Below, in pieces: positions 62,636-64,000 of a DNA stretch of 64,000 nt (position 1 is the first letter of the stretch; each line of letters starts with the position of its first letter). Source of the DNA: Roseovarius litorisediminis (GTDB lineage: Bacteria; Pseudomonadota; Alphaproteobacteria; Rhodobacterales; Rhodobacteraceae). Position numbers and translations under genes: made by a program. Location of the stretch: contig NZ_FWFL01000001.1 of assembly GCF_900172295.1 (NCBI RefSeq), forward strand, positions 62,001-126,000. The letters run 5' to 3'. The notes below the pieces were generated by a model. The model was not told the DNA's origin. It searched no databases and saw only the letters and a list, made by a program, of their open reading frames with translations.

Positions 62636-63538
62636 TCAGCCCAAGACAACCGCGATGGCAACAACCAGCCCAAGCGCGGCGGCCCAGGTGCGCCAAAGTG
62701 CGTCGCAGGCGGCGTCGATCTCGGACGGCCCTATCGTTGTCTTTCCGGCCGCATTGACGAAAGGAAAATCGCGCATCTCCCCGTCATAGGATCTTGGCCC
62801 GGCCAACGCCACATCCAGCGCGCGTGCCATCGCCGCTTCGGGCCAGCCGGCATTGGGCGAGCGGTGCATCGGCGCCTCGCGCTTAATCTCGACCCATCTG
62901 TGCCACAGCCCGTGTGTGGCCACGATCAGCAGAGCCGTAAGTCGCGCAGGCACCATATTCAGCAGGTCGTCAAACCTTGCCGCAGCCCAGCCGAATGCCT
63001 CATAACGTGCGTTGCGATAGCCGATCATGCTGTCAGCAGTGTTGGTGATTTTATACAGCAGCAGCCCCGGCAGGCCCGCAACGGCGAACCAGAAAACCGG
63101 GGCGATCACCCCGTCGCTCAGGTTTTCAGCGGCCGATTCAATCGCCCCTCGCGCCACAGCCGGGCCATCCATTGTCTTGGTGTCGCGGCCCACGATCATG
63201 GCCACCGCGCGTCGCCCGTCAGCCAGTGACAGGCGTAACGCATCTGCCACCGCGCGCACGTGGTTCACCAAAGATCTCTGTGCCAGCAGAACGGCGACCA
63301 CCAGAACCTGCACCATCCCGCCAAGGGTTTGCAGGATCAGCCCCAGCAGTACGGCACCACAGCCCAGCAGGAACATCGCCGCCACCCCCTTGGCGCGCCG
63401 CGTCGTGCCGTGGTTCAGCTTCTGGTCCAGCCAGCCTACTGCGCGTCCCATCACAACGGCCGGATGCGGCACCCGGTCCCACAGCCACTTCGGCTCGCCC
63501 AGAACAGCGTCCAGCAGCATTCCGAACGCCAAAATCAC
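62636..63538 (-). CDS. cobD: Adenosylcobinamide-phosphate synthase
   Basis: A 300-residue membrane protein of the CobD/CbiB family with about five hydrophobic helices: [29 protein letters not shown] near the start, [24 protein letters not shown] around residue 140, and [14 protein letters not shown] near 205. It joins the aminopropanol arm to adenosylcobyric acid. It starts with GTG at 63538, preceded by GGAGG seven bases upstream. A DUF1636 gene lies 73 bp upstream; together with cobB, cobA, cbiD and cobK it gives five cobalamin genes in the window. Confidence 0.92.
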   Translation of the reverse strand: MILAFGMLLDAVLGEPKWLWDRVPHPAVVMGRAVGWLDQKLNHGTTRRAKGVAAMFLLGCGAVLLGLILQTLGGMVQVLVVAVLLAQRSLVNHVRAVADALRLSLADGRRAVAMIVGRDTKTMDGPAVARGAIESAAENLSDGVIAPVFWFAVAGLPGLLLYKITNTADSMIGYRNARYEAFGWAAARFDDLLNMVPARLTALLIVATHGLWHRWVEIKREAPMHRSPNAGWPEAAMARALDVALAGPRSYDGEMRDFPFVNAAGKTTIGPSEIDAACDALWRTWAAALGLVVAIAVVLG

Positions 63539-63611
63539 AACGTCGCCTCCGGACGGTTGTGCCCGGTGGCCGCACTCAAACCGCCGCCATGATTTCGGCT
63601 ATTGGTCATGA

Positions 63612-63989
63612 TTAGCTTTCGTCACTTTCGGGCAGTGGCGGATGGCGGGTGATGAAATGCCCCTTCACGCCTTGCGGCCATTGCCGGAACGGCACCTGTC
63701 CGCTGTCTGATTGTGCATGCATCTCGGCATAGTCCACAATCGCCGCGGCCGCCTCGGCGCCTGGTTCGAAGTTGCCCAGCGTATAGGTCAGCTTGCCTGC
63801 CGCCTGAATGGCAACGTTGCAGCCATGCTTGCAGCCCATCAGGCACGACACCCGCCGGGTTTTCACGTCGCGCCCCTGTGCGTGCTGTTCGACCAGTTCG
63901 GCCATATCCTCGCCATGGGGACGGCTATGATGCGCCTCGTTCCAGTCGTCGCGTTTGCAGGTGTCACAAATGGTGATCCAGGTTGTCAT
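63612..63989 (-). CDS. DUF1636 protein next to cobD
   Basis: A 125-residue DUF1636 protein with cysteines in ICDTCKRDDW (two, CxxC) near the N terminus and three more in SCLMGCKHGCN about residue 49-58, five in all, enough to hold a metal or an Fe-S cluster as in thioredoxin-like ferredoxins. GNFEPGAEAAAAIVDYAEMH is the middle of a thioredoxin-like fold. The family is common next to cobalamin and cobalt genes, and here it sits directly before cobD. The role is unknown; electron donor or metal sensor are both possible. The frame is complete within the window. Confidence 0.85.
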   Translation of the reverse strand: MTTWITICDTCKRDDWNEAHHSRPHGEDMAELVEQHAQGRDVKTRRVSCLMGCKHGCNVAIQAAGKLTYTLGNFEPGAEAAAAIVDYAEMHAQSDSGQVPFRQWPQGVKGHFITRHPPLPESDES

Positions 63990-64000
63990 AAAGGCTCCAC

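Overview
The window reads as chromosomal DNA of an alphaproteobacterium of the order Rhodobacterales (Roseobacter-type). This rests on the gene content and order: a gene-transfer-agent (GTA) cluster, a lipoyl-E1beta pyruvate dehydrogenase operon, a mixed CobA/CobB/CobK/CbiD cobalamin set, a non-pyrrolysine MttB homologue, an mmsA/mmsB valine-degradation set, a bactofilin/M23 pair, and a GTTC-N7-GTTC LexA box at uvrA. GC is high and spacing tight. No intergenic stretch reaches 300 bases. I see no rRNA, tRNA, CRISPR array or intact insertion sequence.

Layout. 1-7.6 kb: a lipoprotein gene, then a GTA cluster reduced to g1 (TerS), g2 (TerL), a 5'-truncated g13, g14 and g15. Portal, protease, capsid and most tail genes (g3-g12) are missing. 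7.6-16 kb: DksA-like factor, cysE, an EptA-type phosphoethanolamine transferase, small membrane and AhpD-like proteins, pdhA-pdhB-pdhC and an FtsB-like protein. 16-22 kb: AidB-like dehydrogenase, MttB homologue preceded by a 31-codon ORF, aminotransferase, and soxR divergent from a VOC gene across a soxR box. 22-27.5 kb: a cysteine-rich leader peptide and cysS, cimA, a squalene/phytoene-synthase-family gene and an MFS transporter. 27.5-33 kb: cobalamin genes cobB-cobA (minus) divergent from cbiD-cobK-alkA-esterase (plus, 4-bp overlaps). 33-44.5 kb: housekeeping and envelope genes (VOC, HNH, bactofilin, M23 peptidase, DUF455, Bcp, AsmA-like giant, queA, YcaD-type MFS, DUF924). 44.6-50 kb: lpd, a beta-barrel protein, a tiny lipoprotein, uvrA. 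50-58.9 kb: a Crp/Fnr regulator and a valine-catabolic set (isobutyryl-CoA dehydrogenase, 3-hydroxyisobutyryl-CoA hydrolase, mmsB, mmsA) with a divergent LysR gene. 58.9-64 kb: CBS protein, coaD, a 23S rRNA methyltransferase homologue, lytic transglycosylase, cobD and a DUF1636 gene.

Connections. pdhA and lpd lie 29 kb apart on opposite strands but carry nearly the same 18-bp palindrome just upstream of their starts (TAGTTTAATGCTAAACTA and TAGTTTAATACCAAACTA), so E1/E2 and E3 of pyruvate dehydrogenase probably share a regulator. cysS is preceded by a strong promoter and a 17-codon leader with four Cys codons and overlapping hairpins, which looks like cysteine-responsive attenuation. The most unusual structure is the GTA cluster: a deletion joins the terminase to the adsorption/tail-tip genes, and the junction carries what looks like the 3' end and terminator of an unrelated minus-strand gene. 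Several copies of an intergenic palindromic repeat sit between transcription units.
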